From Thioploca ingrica (GTDB lineage: Bacteria; Pseudomonadota; Gammaproteobacteria; Beggiatoales; Beggiatoaceae): a stretch of 64,000 bases of DNA. The position numbers and the translations under genes are program-made. The stretch's first letter is position 1. Every line of letters begins with the position of its first letter. The notes beneath the pieces were generated by a model. That model was not told the DNA's origin and did no database searches. It was given only the letters and a program-made list of their open reading frames with translations. This document shows positions 1-8,528 of this stretch, one piece after another. The stretch lies in assembly GCA_000828835.1 (NCBI GenBank), contig AP014633.1:1488001-1552000 (forward strand). Direction: 5' to 3'.

Positions 1-482
1 AACATCCGCAGATGATTACTCGGTTTGGTGGTCATGCTATGGCGGCTGGTATAACCATACCTCATTGCCAATTTAACGCATTTCAACACCAGTTTGATCA
101 AGCCGTTCGGCAACATTTAGCCGTGGAGCAGTTACAAGGTGTCATTTTGAGCGATGGTGCCTTATCACCGGAAGATCTCAATTTAGAACTAGCCGAGCAA
201 CTGCGCACTTTAACGCCCTGGGGACATCATTTTCCTGAACCGATTTTTGACGGCGAGTTTGAATTATTAACTTATCGTATTTTAAAAGATAAGCATTTAA
301 AAATGCAGGTACGCCTAGGAAAAGGTAAGCAAACCATTGAAGTAATTGCTTTTAATTCAGTTAATACGCATTGGCCTAGCCAAGTCAATTACATTCAACT
401 TGCTTATAAATTGGATGTGAATCATTTTCGTGGGTTTAAAAATTTGCAATTAAGAGCAGAATATGTGGCAGTTTTAGGATAA
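1..482 (+). CDS. recJ: Single-stranded-DNA-specific exonuclease RecJ, C-terminal part
   Basis: Partial gene entering from the left edge, with the reading frame open from base 3. RecJ is the 5'-3' single-strand exonuclease of RecF-pathway recombination and mismatch repair. The visible part starts at the end of the DHHA1 domain, where the motif GGHAMAAG is seen, and continues through the C-terminal OB-like domain that grips DNA (TPWG, then the KGKQTIEVIAFN strand region). The catalytic DHH domain lies outside the window. The stop overlaps the convergent glycosyltransferase gene by 9 bases. The family call is firm because the DHHA1 motif and the order of conserved segments match. Confidence 0.93.
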   Translation, partial: HPQMITRFGGHAMAAGITIPHCQFNAFQHQFDQAVRQHLAVEQLQGVILSDGALSPEDLNLELAEQLRTLTPWGHHFPEPIFDGEFELLTYRILKDKHLKMQVRLGKGKQTIEVIAFNSVNTHWPSQVNYIQLAYKLDVNHFRGFKNLQLRAEYVAVLG

Positions 483-2495
483 GCACTGTTGTTGATATTC
501 TCTTATAGTCAATAACTTATTTAAAATAGTTTGCCATGATTCCTGGTTAAGTTCTAAAAAAGCCTCGGCGTACTGTCCGGCTTGTTTTAAATACAAAGCG
601 CGATAATTAGCCATCCCGACACAGGCAGCCAAATAATTACCGTACTTTAATGGTAATTCATAGCATTGCAGTGATTGTTGTTTGAGTGCAAATACTGAAC
701 TAATGTCGACGACCCAATTGGCGGGCAATGGTGACCATATTTCATATAAAAATACGCGTTCTAAACCCCCATTGTGTTGCCATATTTCGAGCCAAGATAA
801 ACTAATGGCGATATGGTCTCGATGAAAATCTAAAACTGAGGGTAAAAACAACCAGTCGGCTGCATAACTATTGAGTAACTGAGTCAGTTGATTGGCTAGC
901 GGTAAAGTATGTTGATAATGGCTATCCGGTTGATTAAAAAAGACCACGTCTTCGATACCCAGCAGATTAAGTGCCGCTATGGATTCACGTTGACGGTGAA
1001 GGACGACATTTTCCACACTATAGCCGAGTGGATCACCTTCTTTACCATCGGTAATAATAACGACTTTGATATGGCAACCATTTTGTCGGAGTAAAGCCAG
1101 TGTCCCACCACAACCCAGGATTTCATCATCTGAATGCGGTGCGATGAGTAGAATTCTAGCTTGTTGAGGTAGTTCTAGTAAAGGGGGTAAAGGACAAAGT
1201 GGCCATGATTGAATCTGTTGATGCCAACGAGCAAATGGAAAAGGAATGTTTTGAGTATAAGGAACACCAGGTAACTGCGGTTGGGTAACTGAAGCCGTGT
1301 TTAAAGGCATACCTTGATACATGGCTAAATAAGCCTCAGCAATAGCTTTACTATCTGGCCAAGTTTGTATCCATTGTAAAGCTTGTTGGCTCCAATATTG
1401 ACGAATTTCTTTATCAGTCAAGAACGATTGTAGCGCATTGCTGAGTGCTTGACTGTCATCGGCGGGAATTAAACGCGCACCACTGCCAACAACTTCAGCA
1501 ACGCCACCGACTGCCGTACAAAGGGTTGGTAATCCCATAATCAAGGCTTCTAAATTGGCTAATCCAAATGATTCAGTTAAAGAAACGCTGACGTAGATAT
1601 CGGCTGCAGCATAATATAGCCCCATATCATCAGTGATTGCAAAATCCAGTTTGTCGCTAATCCCTAACTGAGTCGCTAATATTTGCAAACCAGTTCGCTC
1701 ACCTTCACCAATGAATACTAATCTCCAGTGAGAATAAGGCAAGCTAGCACAAACTTTGACTAAAGTGGGAAATTGTTTTAAAGGGACTAATCGCCCCACC
1801 GCAATAATATAAAGGGTTGAGGCAACCCAACCTAAACGTTGACGCGCTTCTAGTTGAGAATAGTGATTTAAAATAGGACGTGGATGGGAAATGGCATACC
1901 AAGTGTTGGGCAGGGGATGAATAGATAAATCACGGCTTAATTGGGTTAAACCACTGCGAGTGGGTGCGACTACCCAATGCGCTTTTAATAATATTTTGGC
2001 TTCCCAGCGTCGCAACCATTGCATAACTCGGGTACCTAATCGAGCACCATCAATATGAAAGGCTTCCGCATAGCAGCCAAAACCGTGCTCGGTTACCCCC
2101 CAACGAGCGATATGCCCACGTCGTAAGCTTGCTAACCAACGAATACGAGCAAACCAGCGGTAACCCGCGCCAATAATTGGATCGTGACAATGTACGTGGG
2201 TATATCTTTCCTGTACCATGACTTTAGCGGCTAATCGTCCCATATTAAGACGTTCTAGGATGCCCCACAACAACGGAGAAAATTCAGTATGGATAAAGAA
2301 ATGCCCAAATAATCGAGTTAATTGGTTATGTGTCGTTTGAAGCCACTCTAGGCTACGCTTTCCTACATTCTCTTGACAGAGATAACCCACTTCAATTCCT
2401 CGTGTTTCGATTTCAGCAATGATGGGTGCTAAACTTTTATTTAAACCATATCGCTTATCAATTAGGCTTTCACGGGTGACCATGAGAATTTTCAT
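474..2495 (-). CDS. Fusion of GT4-type glycosyltransferase and PIG-L/LmbE deacetylase
   Basis: A 673-residue two-domain protein. Residues 1 to about 400 look like a GT-B glycosyltransferase of family 4: an acceptor domain with the HVHCHDP segment, then a nucleotide-sugar domain (IIAVGRLVPLKQF) with the retaining-enzyme motif TESFGLANLEAL. Residues about 445-673 are a PIG-L/LmbE zinc deacetylase with PHSDDE (His about 453) and a distal FHRDH motif supplying metal ligands. Such a pair could add an N-acetylated sugar and then deacetylate it on a polysaccharide or glycolipid. No signal peptide is visible, so it is probably cytoplasmic. It stands alone, convergent with recJ. Substrates cannot be told from sequence; a bacillithiol-like route is possible but the N-terminus does not resemble BshA. 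Confidence 0.82.
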   Translation of the reverse strand: MKILMVTRESLIDKRYGLNKSLAPIIAEIETRGIEVGYLCQENVGKRSLEWLQTTHNQLTRLFGHFFIHTEFSPLLWGILERLNMGRLAAKVMVQERYTHVHCHDPIIGAGYRWFARIRWLASLRRGHIARWGVTEHGFGCYAEAFHIDGARLGTRVMQWLRRWEAKILLKAHWVVAPTRSGLTQLSRDLSIHPLPNTWYAISHPRPILNHYSQLEARQRLGWVASTLYIIAVGRLVPLKQFPTLVKVCASLPYSHWRLVFIGEGERTGLQILATQLGISDKLDFAITDDMGLYYAAADIYVSVSLTESFGLANLEALIMGLPTLCTAVGGVAEVVGSGARLIPADDSQALSNALQSFLTDKEIRQYWSQQALQWIQTWPDSKAIAEAYLAMYQGMPLNTASVTQPQLPGVPYTQNIPFPFARWHQQIQSWPLCPLPPLLELPQQARILLIAPHSDDEILGCGGTLALLRQNGCHIKVVIITDGKEGDPLGYSVENVVLHRQRESIAALNLLGIEDVVFFNQPDSHYQHTLPLANQLTQLLNSYAADWLFLPSVLDFHRDHIAISLSWLEIWQHNGGLERVFLYEIWSPLPANWVVDISSVFALKQQSLQCYELPLKYGNYLAACVGMANYRALYLKQAGQYAEAFLELNQESWQTILNKLLTIREYQQQCLS

Positions 2496-2889
2496 AAATA
2501 TAGCTTAGTTATCCAACCATAAAGTTAATTGATGTTTTAGTGTTCACTACGATTCGGTTAAAATTTCTTGCTACTGATCACTTTTAATGCGCATCAATGA
2601 GCATTAGTATAACAACCTTTCCGGCCAGGAGCAGAATTTTCAGAATGAAAGGATTCACTGAATGGAGTTGAAATTCAAACACGTTATTCTATGAATGCTT
2701 TGATTGTGGTCATTTTGATTCAGACAGTCGCAAGTCACTGGAAGAGAATGTATTTTATAATAACCCCGTGATCTAAAATTGAGCGGTGGTAAGTACCCCT
2801 TTCTGCGATTACCCCGGGATAACTATTGTGTGATATACTCAATATTTTAAAGTCTTTATGTTTAAAATCAACCAGAAGAGGAAATTAGA
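2496..2889. other. 394-bp intergenic region between divergent genes
   Basis: No convincing gene is seen; the open frames are below 30 codons. A perfect 6-bp stem (TAATGC/GCATTA) lies at 2588-2609 without a T-run. An extended -10 candidate, TGATATACT at 2831-2839, points toward the cytochrome gene, with GAGG about 10 bases before its GTG start. Confidence 0.4.
2831..2839 (+). promoter_or_regulatory. Extended -10 candidate for the cytochrome c gene
   Basis: TGATATACT matches an extended -10 (TG-N-TATACT) about 50 bases before the start codon. No good -35 box is seen, as is usual for extended -10 promoters. Sequence match only. Confidence 0.35.
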
Positions 2890-3903
2890 GTGAACCAACC
2901 AGATACTATCACCGTTAGAAATTGGGCCATTGCTATTACGATAGGAATAGCGTTGGTAGTATTATTTATTATCTTAAGTTTGTTAAAGAATTATTTATGG
3001 TCGGAAGTTTATGAGGCCCCAGAATTTCGTTACGAACGAATAAAACCGGTTGGACAAGTTAATGTGGGGCCGATAGAAGTAGTCGCTCAAACAGCAAGTG
3101 CTCCCAAATCGGGCAAAGAAATTTTCGGAACTGTGTGTACTGCTTGTCATTCTACTGGGGTGTTAGGAGCACCTAAATATGGTGATAAGGCCAGTTGGGA
3201 GCCTCGAATTGCTAAAGGGGAAGCGGTGCTTATCCAAAGTGCGCTAAATGGATTTAATAAGATGCCAGCGCGAGGTGGTCAACCTAAGCTGAGTGATGAA
3301 GAAATTAAAGCCACTGTACAGTATATGTTAGAGGCGGTTGGTGCTAGTTCTAACTCCGATACCAAAGCAACCTCTTCTTCTGGAACAACGGGTGAATCTT
3401 CACCTCCTCCAAAACCTGAACCAGAAGGAAAAGCCAACTCTACTGAGGGAACAACGGGTGAATCTTCACCTCCTCCAAAATCTGAACCAGAAGGAAAAGC
3501 CAACCCTACTGAGGGAACAACGAGTGAATCTTCACCTCCTCCAAAATCTGAACCAGAAGGAAAAGCCAACCCTACTGAGGGAACAACGGGTGAATCTTCA
3601 CCTCCTCCAAAACCTGAACCAGAAGGAAAAACCAACCCTACTGAGAATAATTCCGCCTTACCAAATACTTCATCGTTAGCGAGTTCATCCGGTGCACCTA
3701 AATCAACTGCACAAAGTATGAGGTTCACCCAGCCTCAATCTAGTCATTCCAACTCGATAAATAAGCACTTACCGACCTCAGCAAGAGGCCAAAATAACAA
3801 AGTCGATCTCGCACCGGCTGGAAATAATACTCATACAGAAGGCAAAGTCACAGAACCACAAGGTTTAACTGGGGAAATCTCCTCACAAAAAAAACAGAGT
3901 TGA
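2890..3903 (+). CDS. Membrane-anchored cytochrome c (c5-like) with Pro/Glu-rich tandem repeat tail
   Basis: A 337-residue protein with a GTG start preceded by GAGG. Residues 13-35 form one membrane span. A single class I cytochrome c domain follows (about 70-155) with haem motif CTACH, and a likely axial Met lies in NKMPARGG, the layout of the cytochrome c5 family. From residue 165 the chain is low-complexity and hydrophilic. It contains four tandem 22-residue units (GTTGESSPPPKPEPEGKAN plus a short variable end), then a Ser/Asn-rich tail. The haem domain should face the periplasm and carry electrons, anchored by its N-terminus. The tail resembles linkers that let a haem domain reach partners through the cell wall; that role is inference. 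The specific redox partner is unknown. Confidence 0.85.
   Translation: MNQPDTITVRNWAIAITIGIALVVLFIILSLLKNYLWSEVYEAPEFRYERIKPVGQVNVGPIEVVAQTASAPKSGKEIFGTVCTACHSTGVLGAPKYGDKASWEPRIAKGEAVLIQSALNGFNKMPARGGQPKLSDEEIKATVQYMLEAVGASSNSDTKATSSSGTTGESSPPPKPEPEGKANSTEGTTGESSPPPKSEPEGKANPTEGTTSESSPPPKSEPEGKANPTEGTTGESSPPPKPEPEGKTNPTENNSALPNTSSLASSSGAPKSTAQSMRFTQPQSSHSNSINKHLPTSARGQNNKVDLAPAGNNTHTEGKVTEPQGLTGEISSQKKQS
3382..3645 (+). repeat. Four 66-bp tandem repeats inside the cytochrome gene
   Basis: Units start at 3382, 3448, 3514 and 3580. Each is 66 bp (22 codons) and differs by only a few bases (for example Pro/Ser and Gly/Ser changes). The near identity of the copies points to recent slippage or recombination, so copy number may vary between strains. 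The repeat also keeps spurious frames open on both strands. Confidence 0.95.
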
Positions 3904-3930
3904 TCCAACAACTGATAAAATAATAACTAC

Positions 3931-4176
3931 AGATGAGGTAAAGCCCCGCCGGTTTTAACCGCTACTAGCCATAGTAGGAGCCGCTGATCAGCCTTGTCGA
4001 AGGAAACTGGCGGGAAACCGCCGCGTCACTAGCCCCTTACGGGGACACCTTAACGGGTTGACCGCTGGGAAAGACCAGCACCTCATTTAATTTTACCGTG
4101 ATAGCTTAACCGAGAGAGGAGCGAGAGTAGTAGGAAACACGCGGTCTCGAGGTACCGTTAACTGGTTCCCGATCAT
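3931..4176 (+). ncRNA. Structured RNA candidate, possibly an orphan omega-RNA (HEARO-like)
   Basis: This 245-bp GC-richer stretch holds no gene but many short perfect stems. ATGAGGT (3933-3939) pairs with ACCTCAT (4080-4086) and encloses a multibranched core: CGGT/ACCG, CTACT/AGTAG, CCTT/AAGG, GGCGG-GAAA-CCGCC, CCCC-TTAC-GGGG and GCTGG/CCAGC. A 3' part adds CGAGA/TCTCG and GG.ACC/GGT.CC hairpins. The size, an element starting at an ATGA, and a 3' hairpin just before an ATG recall HEARO/omega-RNAs of IscB transposons, but no IscB gene follows. The structure is seen; the family assignment is a guess from memory and could be wrong. Confidence 0.4.
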
Positions 4177-4196
4177 GGATTTTATTTGGGGTTAAC

Positions 4197-4679
4197 TTAT
4201 TTAGGTTGAGGAAATTCGGTAAAAACATCTTTGACATGTCGAGATTTCAATAAAAATAAACTTAACCACATATCAATATAGAGAAAAGCAAGACTCACTT
4301 CAGTTAATTTTTGCAGATGAAGCCCAATATACAATGAAATTGACCCCATTTCTAGCACTAAACTGAGCAACAGTAACCCACGTCCATGTCGCCATACCCA
4401 ACGTAAGAAAGAACCCGTTGAGGGGACACGTCTTACTATACTAACAAGTACTAATAACGCTGGAATGCAAGAGTAAAGCAAAGCACCATTAGAATAGTTT
4501 TGGGAAGGGATGATTTGTTCTAGCGATTGCGCCACAATGCTAATCATCGGCAGTTGAACCATCACTGGAAAAGCAAAAATAAAGTAATGTTTGAGTAAAT
4601 AAAGATTAACCATAACTAAACTGAGTGGTACATTTAAAACATCATATTTATTGTAATCGTCTGGGGTATAAAGAATCAT
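4197..4679 (-). CDS. Small multi-pass inner-membrane protein, YfeZ/DUF2919-like
   Basis: A 160-residue hydrophobic protein. I chose the ATG at 4679 (MILYTPDDYNKYDVL) because the longer open frame would overlap ilvA and lacks similar character. Four hydrophobic stretches suggest four membrane spans, with a basic RRVPS...RWVWRHGRG loop between spans. The YTPDDYxKYDVLxVPLS opening recalls gammaproteobacterial membrane proteins of the DUF2919 (YfeZ) type, whose function is unknown. The gene follows ilvA by 10 bases and is probably co-transcribed, though no biochemical link is evident. Confidence 0.6.
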   Translation of the reverse strand: MILYTPDDYNKYDVLNVPLSLVMVNLYLLKHYFIFAFPVMVQLPMISIVAQSLEQIIPSQNYSNGALLYSCIPALLVLVSIVRRVPSTGSFLRWVWRHGRGLLLLSLVLEMGSISLYIGLHLQKLTEVSLAFLYIDMWLSLFLLKSRHVKDVFTEFPQPK

Positions 4680-4689
4680 CGTTCGATCC

Positions 4690-6216
4690 CTAGAAAAAGT
4701 TAAGAAACAAACGGTAAGCCGGATTATTGATTTCATTCCAATAAGGATAGTTAAGGGTATCAAGGAAATGTTGAAATTCATCCAGTTGTTCATGAGGTAT
4801 TTGGATTCCGACTAACACTCGTCCATAAGCTGAACCATGATTACGATAATGAAATAAACTAATATTCCAACGTTGTCCCATTTTAGTTAAGAAATGTAAT
4901 AAGGCACCCGGTCGTTCAGGAAATTCAAAGCGGTAGAGATGTTCATCGAGTAAATGAGGTGGATGTCCTCCTACCATATGGCGAATATGTGCTTTAGCCA
5001 TTTCATTATCGGTCATATCAACTACCGCATAGCCCTTATCGCGTAACTTACTAATTAATCTTTCTTTTTCTGCAAAGCCTTCGGTTAAACGTAAGCCAAC
5101 AAAAACATGTGCCTCTTTAGCATAAGCATATCGATAATTAAACTCGGTAATCGTATGTTGTCCAAGGGTATGACAGAAGTGGCGAAAACTGCCAGGACAT
5201 TCTGAAATGGTCACTGCCATCAAAGCTTCACGTTGTTCACCAATTTCAGTCCGTTCAGCGACATAACCTAAGCGGTCAAAATTCATATTGGCACCACTGG
5301 CGATAGTGACTAAATGACGTCCTTCACAATTTTCTCGCACAATATATTGTTTTAACCCAGCTAAAGCGAGTGCGCCCGCCGGTTCGGTAATGGTACGCGT
5401 ATCGTCAAAAATATCTTTAATGGCGGCACAAATTTCATCCGTATTAACCAGTAAGACTTCATCGACATGATGACGAGCGATTTCAAAAGGTAACTCGCCG
5501 ACTTGGCGAACAGCGACACCATCAGCAAAAATACCCACTTGCTCAAGATTAACCCTTTCTCCAGCCACTAAAGCCGCTTGGAGAGAAGGAGCATCATGTG
5601 GCTCGACACCAATGACTTTGATTTCTGGGCGTAAATATTTAATATATATCGCTATGCCAGCAATTAATCCGCCGCCACCCACCGGGACAAAAATCGCATC
5701 TAATTCATTACTATGCTGTTGTAAAATTTCCATGCCTATCGTGCCTTGTCCGGCAATCACATCAATATCATCATAAGGATGGATATAAATTAATCCTTGT
5801 TGTTTAACTAGTTGTTGCGCATAGTGACTGGCATCGTCATAAGTCGTGCCATGTAAAATAACTTCTGCACCGCGCCGTTTTACTGCGGCTACTTTAATTT
5901 CCGGCGTCGTTTTGGGCATGACAATCAGCGCTGGAATACCCAATTGTGCAGCGGATAAAGCCACACCTTGAGCATGATTACCAGCAGAAGCGGCTATAAC
6001 ACCCCGTGCCAAGGCTATTTTAGGCAAGCTAGCCATTTTGTTATAAGCACCTCGGATTTTAAAAGAAAATACCGGCTGCATATCTTCTCGCTTAATCCAA
6101 ATATGATTATTAAATCGGCTAGATAAACCGGCGGCATAATCCAGTCTCGTTTTGATAGCGACATCATAAACACGGGCTTGCAGAATTTTTTTTATATAGG
6201 TATGGTCAATGTTCAT
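4690..6216 (-). CDS. ilvA: Biosynthetic threonine ammonia-lyase (threonine dehydratase)
   Basis: A 508-residue protein of the usual length for the biosynthetic enzyme. It deaminates threonine to 2-oxobutanoate, the first step of isoleucine synthesis. The N-terminal fold-type II PLP domain shows the Schiff-base lysine in SFKIRGAYNKM (about residues 51-61), the SAGNHAQG cofactor loop and the glycine-rich GGGGLIAG phosphate-binding loop. The C-terminal third has two ACT-like regulatory regions (about 330-410 and 425-495), the architecture that gives isoleucine inhibition and valine activation. No attenuator-type leader peptide rich in branched-chain codons is visible upstream. It is followed closely by a small membrane-protein gene. 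Confidence 0.96.
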   Translation of the reverse strand: MNIDHTYIKKILQARVYDVAIKTRLDYAAGLSSRFNNHIWIKREDMQPVFSFKIRGAYNKMASLPKIALARGVIAASAGNHAQGVALSAAQLGIPALIVMPKTTPEIKVAAVKRRGAEVILHGTTYDDASHYAQQLVKQQGLIYIHPYDDIDVIAGQGTIGMEILQQHSNELDAIFVPVGGGGLIAGIAIYIKYLRPEIKVIGVEPHDAPSLQAALVAGERVNLEQVGIFADGVAVRQVGELPFEIARHHVDEVLLVNTDEICAAIKDIFDDTRTITEPAGALALAGLKQYIVRENCEGRHLVTIASGANMNFDRLGYVAERTEIGEQREALMAVTISECPGSFRHFCHTLGQHTITEFNYRYAYAKEAHVFVGLRLTEGFAEKERLISKLRDKGYAVVDMTDNEMAKAHIRHMVGGHPPHLLDEHLYRFEFPERPGALLHFLTKMGQRWNISLFHYRNHGSAYGRVLVGIQIPHEQLDEFQHFLDTLNYPYWNEINNPAYRLFLNFF

Positions 6217-6585
6217 GGTAGTGAAGTCATTTACTGAATTAAGTGAGAGATAAAATGTGTTATGACTCAGGTCTAACCGACTTTGGTTAGCAACCCATCA
6301 TGATACTCAATTGCGTTCAAGAATAAATGTGGGTTGGTAATCCTTTGCCGACACTGAGTTAATCGGGAGTTACTTTGAAATCACTACCTCTTTAGCACTA
6401 TCTGATACTCTATTCATGACTGATGATAGTTCTAACCTGCTGGAGCAAACTGGGTAGTCTTGCTGTCGTCAGATTCAGATTTAACCGGAATTAAAATGTC
6501 GAAGTTGATTAATGAATGAATTAGATCGGCTGGGTTTAACCCTGAAATTGTTTTCGTCGGTGGCTCACTAAAAAAATTAAAGCGA
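6217..6585. other. 369-bp intergenic region upstream of ilvA
   Basis: No gene is seen. A perfect 6-bp stem with a 6-base loop (CTAACC/GGTTAG, 6273-6290) lies about 60 bases before the ilvA start in the transcribed orientation, without a T-run. A 15-codon frame on the minus strand is not rich in Ile, Leu or Val, so it does not look like an attenuation leader. Confidence 0.4.
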
Positions 6586-6978
6586 TCACGAAGGTAAATG
6601 AACTGGCATAGGGGGTATCCAACCGGGTGCCTGATGTTCCACTACGATGGTCGTATAGATTCCACCGCGGACATTAAATTCTGCTCGTAACCGCATAAAA
6701 CGGGGAGGACAAGCTTGGACTAAATCAGTGAGAATTTGGTTCGTCACGGTTTCATGAAAGGTACCCTCATTACGATAGGACCAAATATAATTTTTTAATG
6801 CTTTCAGTTCTAAGCAGAGTTTATCAGGGACATAATCTAGAAAAAGCGTTGCAAAATCGGGTTGTCCAGTTTTAGGACAGAGGCAAGTAAACTCGGGAAT
6901 GCGAATATGAATCGTATAATCGCGTTGCCAATGAGGATTCGCAAAGGTTTCAAGTATTTTACTGGATTGGGTTGGCAT
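6586..6978 (-). CDS. queF: NADPH-dependent 7-cyano-7-deazaguanine reductase, type I
   Basis: A 130-residue unimodular QueF, which reduces the nitrile preQ0 to preQ1 in queuosine synthesis for tRNA. The ATG at 6978 is preferred over the upstream TTG because GCAGGAA lies just before it. [13 protein letters not shown] carries the catalytic Cys (second Cys of the motif) that forms the thioimide with preQ0 and the acid Asp. [16 protein letters not shown] is the QueF motif for NADPH and substrate binding. It follows hprK after a 41-base gap, at the position where many proteobacteria keep rapZ. It may be the last gene of the rpoN-ptsN-hprK transcript. Confidence 0.94.
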   Translation of the reverse strand: MPTQSSKILETFANPHWQRDYTIHIRIPEFTCLCPKTGQPDFATLFLDYVPDKLCLELKALKNYIWSYRNEGTFHETVTNQILTDLVQACPPRFMRLRAEFNVRGGIYTTIVVEHQAPGWIPPMPVHLPS

Positions 6979-7019
6979 GAAAAGCTGTTCCTGCAATGAT
7001 AAAAATAGGGCTCAATACG

Positions 7020-7976
7020 TTATTCGCCAGTTGGGCCACTATCAATAAGTCGCATAGCCCTTTGTTGTTGTTCACAAAAATCATCAGCGGCATTATAGCC
7101 TTGCATTTTTAGACTATGGTTACGTACTGCGCATTCCAGTAGTACGGCTAAATTACGACCTGGCGCTACCGGTAAACAAATTTCTGGAATATCGACACCC
7201 AATATCCGACGAATGCGGTATTCACCTTGTAACCGATCAATATTTTGTAACCGTTCTGAACTCATATGTTCAAGATGTACAATCAACCGTAAATATTTAT
7301 CTTTTTTGATGGCACTGTCACCAAATAAAGCTTGTACATTTAAAATACCTAAGCCTCTGACTTCCAAAAAAGCGTTCATTCCCAACGGACAAGCACCACT
7401 CACTGTTTGAGGGGCGATTCGCGAAAATTCGGGCGCATCATCAGCGATTAACCGGTGACCTCGACTGACTAATTCTAAGGCTAATTCACTTTTACCGGTA
7501 CCACTTTCTCCCATAATCAAGACTCCCATACCCAATACATCCATAAAAACACCATGTAGAGTAATGCGTTGTGCTAGGAGTCTGGCTAAGGTAGTATGTA
7601 AATAGTTAATAATATTTTCGCCAGACAGTAAGGAAGTGAAGAGAGAAACGTGATAAAATTCAGCGGCTTTCACTAAATCAAACGGGACTTCCTCGGTGTC
7701 CACGATGAGAATACAAGCTAAATTATCATTCTCAAATAACTGTTTGAGGGTATCATGATAAATACCTCGATCGAGGGCATCCAGATAAGCGAGTTCATAT
7801 AAACCAATGATTTGAATTTGATGAGGGTGAATCAGATTCAAATAACCCACATTAGCCAGTTTTTGATCCGATTCGAGTAACAAAGCCCGTTGACTGCCGG
7901 ACTGTCCGGCTAACCAAGTTAAAGCGAGACCTTCAGCATGGTTTTTAAACAGTTCATCAATGGTCAACCGAATCAT
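7020..7976 (-). CDS. hprK: HPr kinase/phosphorylase
   Basis: A 318-residue bifunctional enzyme that phosphorylates and dephosphorylates a serine of HPr-type phosphocarriers. The N-terminal domain (about 1-130) is followed by the kinase domain with Walker A GESGTGKSELALEL (about 156-169), the conserved DDAPE segment and the HprK signature EVRGLGILNVQALFG. In proteobacteria without sugar PTS permeases it acts on the nitrogen-related PTS. It lies 6 bases after ptsN in the conserved rpoN-hpf-ptsN-hprK order. An HPr/NPr gene is not in the window. Confidence 0.95.
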   Translation of the reverse strand: MIRLTIDELFKNHAEGLALTWLAGQSGSQRALLLESDQKLANVGYLNLIHPHQIQIIGLYELAYLDALDRGIYHDTLKQLFENDNLACILIVDTEEVPFDLVKAAEFYHVSLFTSLLSGENIINYLHTTLARLLAQRITLHGVFMDVLGMGVLIMGESGTGKSELALELVSRGHRLIADDAPEFSRIAPQTVSGACPLGMNAFLEVRGLGILNVQALFGDSAIKKDKYLRLIVHLEHMSSERLQNIDRLQGEYRIRRILGVDIPEICLPVAPGRNLAVLLECAVRNHSLKMQGYNAADDFCEQQQRAMRLIDSGPTGE

Positions 7977-7982
7977 GAGACA

Positions 7983-8447
7983 TCAGTCAATTAGAGAGTG
8001 CCATTGGGTAAGTAACTTAAATTTTTCGCTACAAGTTGGAGTACTACGCAGTTGTTCACGAAAATGAGCGTCACTAAACATCGCTGCCAATTGTGCTAGC
8101 AGTTCCAAATGTTCTTGAGTAGCCTGTTCCGGCACTACTAAAGCGAATAAGAGATCCACCGGTTTGTTATCCAATGAATCAAACTCAATCCCTTGATTAA
8201 GTTGTAAAAAAGCAGCTAAACTAACTTCACCTTGACGGACTCTGGCATGTGGAATTGCAATGCCTTTACCTAGCCCAGTACTACCTAATTGTTCTCGCTC
8301 GACTAAGCATTCAAAAATTTCATGACTGCTCAGTGAATGACTTCCAGTGGCGAGCACTTGGCTGACGTACTTAAAAACCTGCTCTTTGTTAGTCACTTGC
8401 ACTTGGCAGTGGGTTCGTTCTGGAGTTAAAATATCGACAATTTGCAT
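7983..8447 (-). CDS. ptsN: Nitrogen-regulatory PTS EIIA component
   Basis: A 154-residue EIIA(Ntr) protein. The phospho-acceptor is His67 in GKGIAIPHARV. The protein receives phosphate from NPr and acts by binding regulators and transporters (known partners elsewhere include potassium uptake and phosphate-sensing proteins), not by sugar transport. Its position between hpf and hprK is standard. A dispersed-type hairpin (8465-8485) separates it from hpf and may lower or tune downstream expression. Confidence 0.95.
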   Translation of the reverse strand: MQIVDILTPERTHCQVQVTNKEQVFKYVSQVLATGSHSLSSHEIFECLVEREQLGSTGLGKGIAIPHARVRQGEVSLAAFLQLNQGIEFDSLDNKPVDLLFALVVPEQATQEHLELLAQLAAMFSDAHFREQLRSTPTCSEKFKLLTQWHSLID

Positions 8448-8464
8448 TGAGTTATTAATTGTAG

Positions 8465-8485
8465 GGGCAACCTTTGCGGTTGCCC
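8465..8485 (-). repeat. Perfect 8-bp stem hairpin between hpf and ptsN
   Basis: GGGCAACC-TTTGC-GGTTGCCC is a perfect 8-bp stem with a 5-base loop. It lacks a T-run in the direction of transcription, so it is more like a dispersed intergenic repeat or mRNA-processing hairpin than a terminator. The AATGAA-type hexamer repeated about three times at 8487-8508 lies beside it. Confidence 0.6.
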
Positions 8486-8528
8486 GGAAATGAAAATGAA
8501 AATGAAAAGAACCGCTGACCAGAAAAAA

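Noticed and set aside
474..2495. Bacillithiol synthesis (BshA-BshB fusion) as a firm call
   Set aside because: The GT half lacks the BshA-type start, and the window encodes the glutathione pathway enzyme GshA. Kept only as a possibility.
3382..3645. Tandem repeats as a CRISPR array
   Set aside because: Units are contiguous with no spacers and translate in frame as a protein repeat. No cas genes are in the window.
3279..3728. Long minus-strand frame and a plus-strand frame (3338-3679) overlapping the cytochrome gene
   Set aside because: Both are kept open by the 66-bp tandem repeats, which lack stops in these frames. The haem-bearing frame explains the DNA.
3931..4176. RNase P, tmRNA, SRP or cobalamin riboswitch
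   Set aside because: The diagnostic conserved segments of these RNAs, as I know them, are absent.
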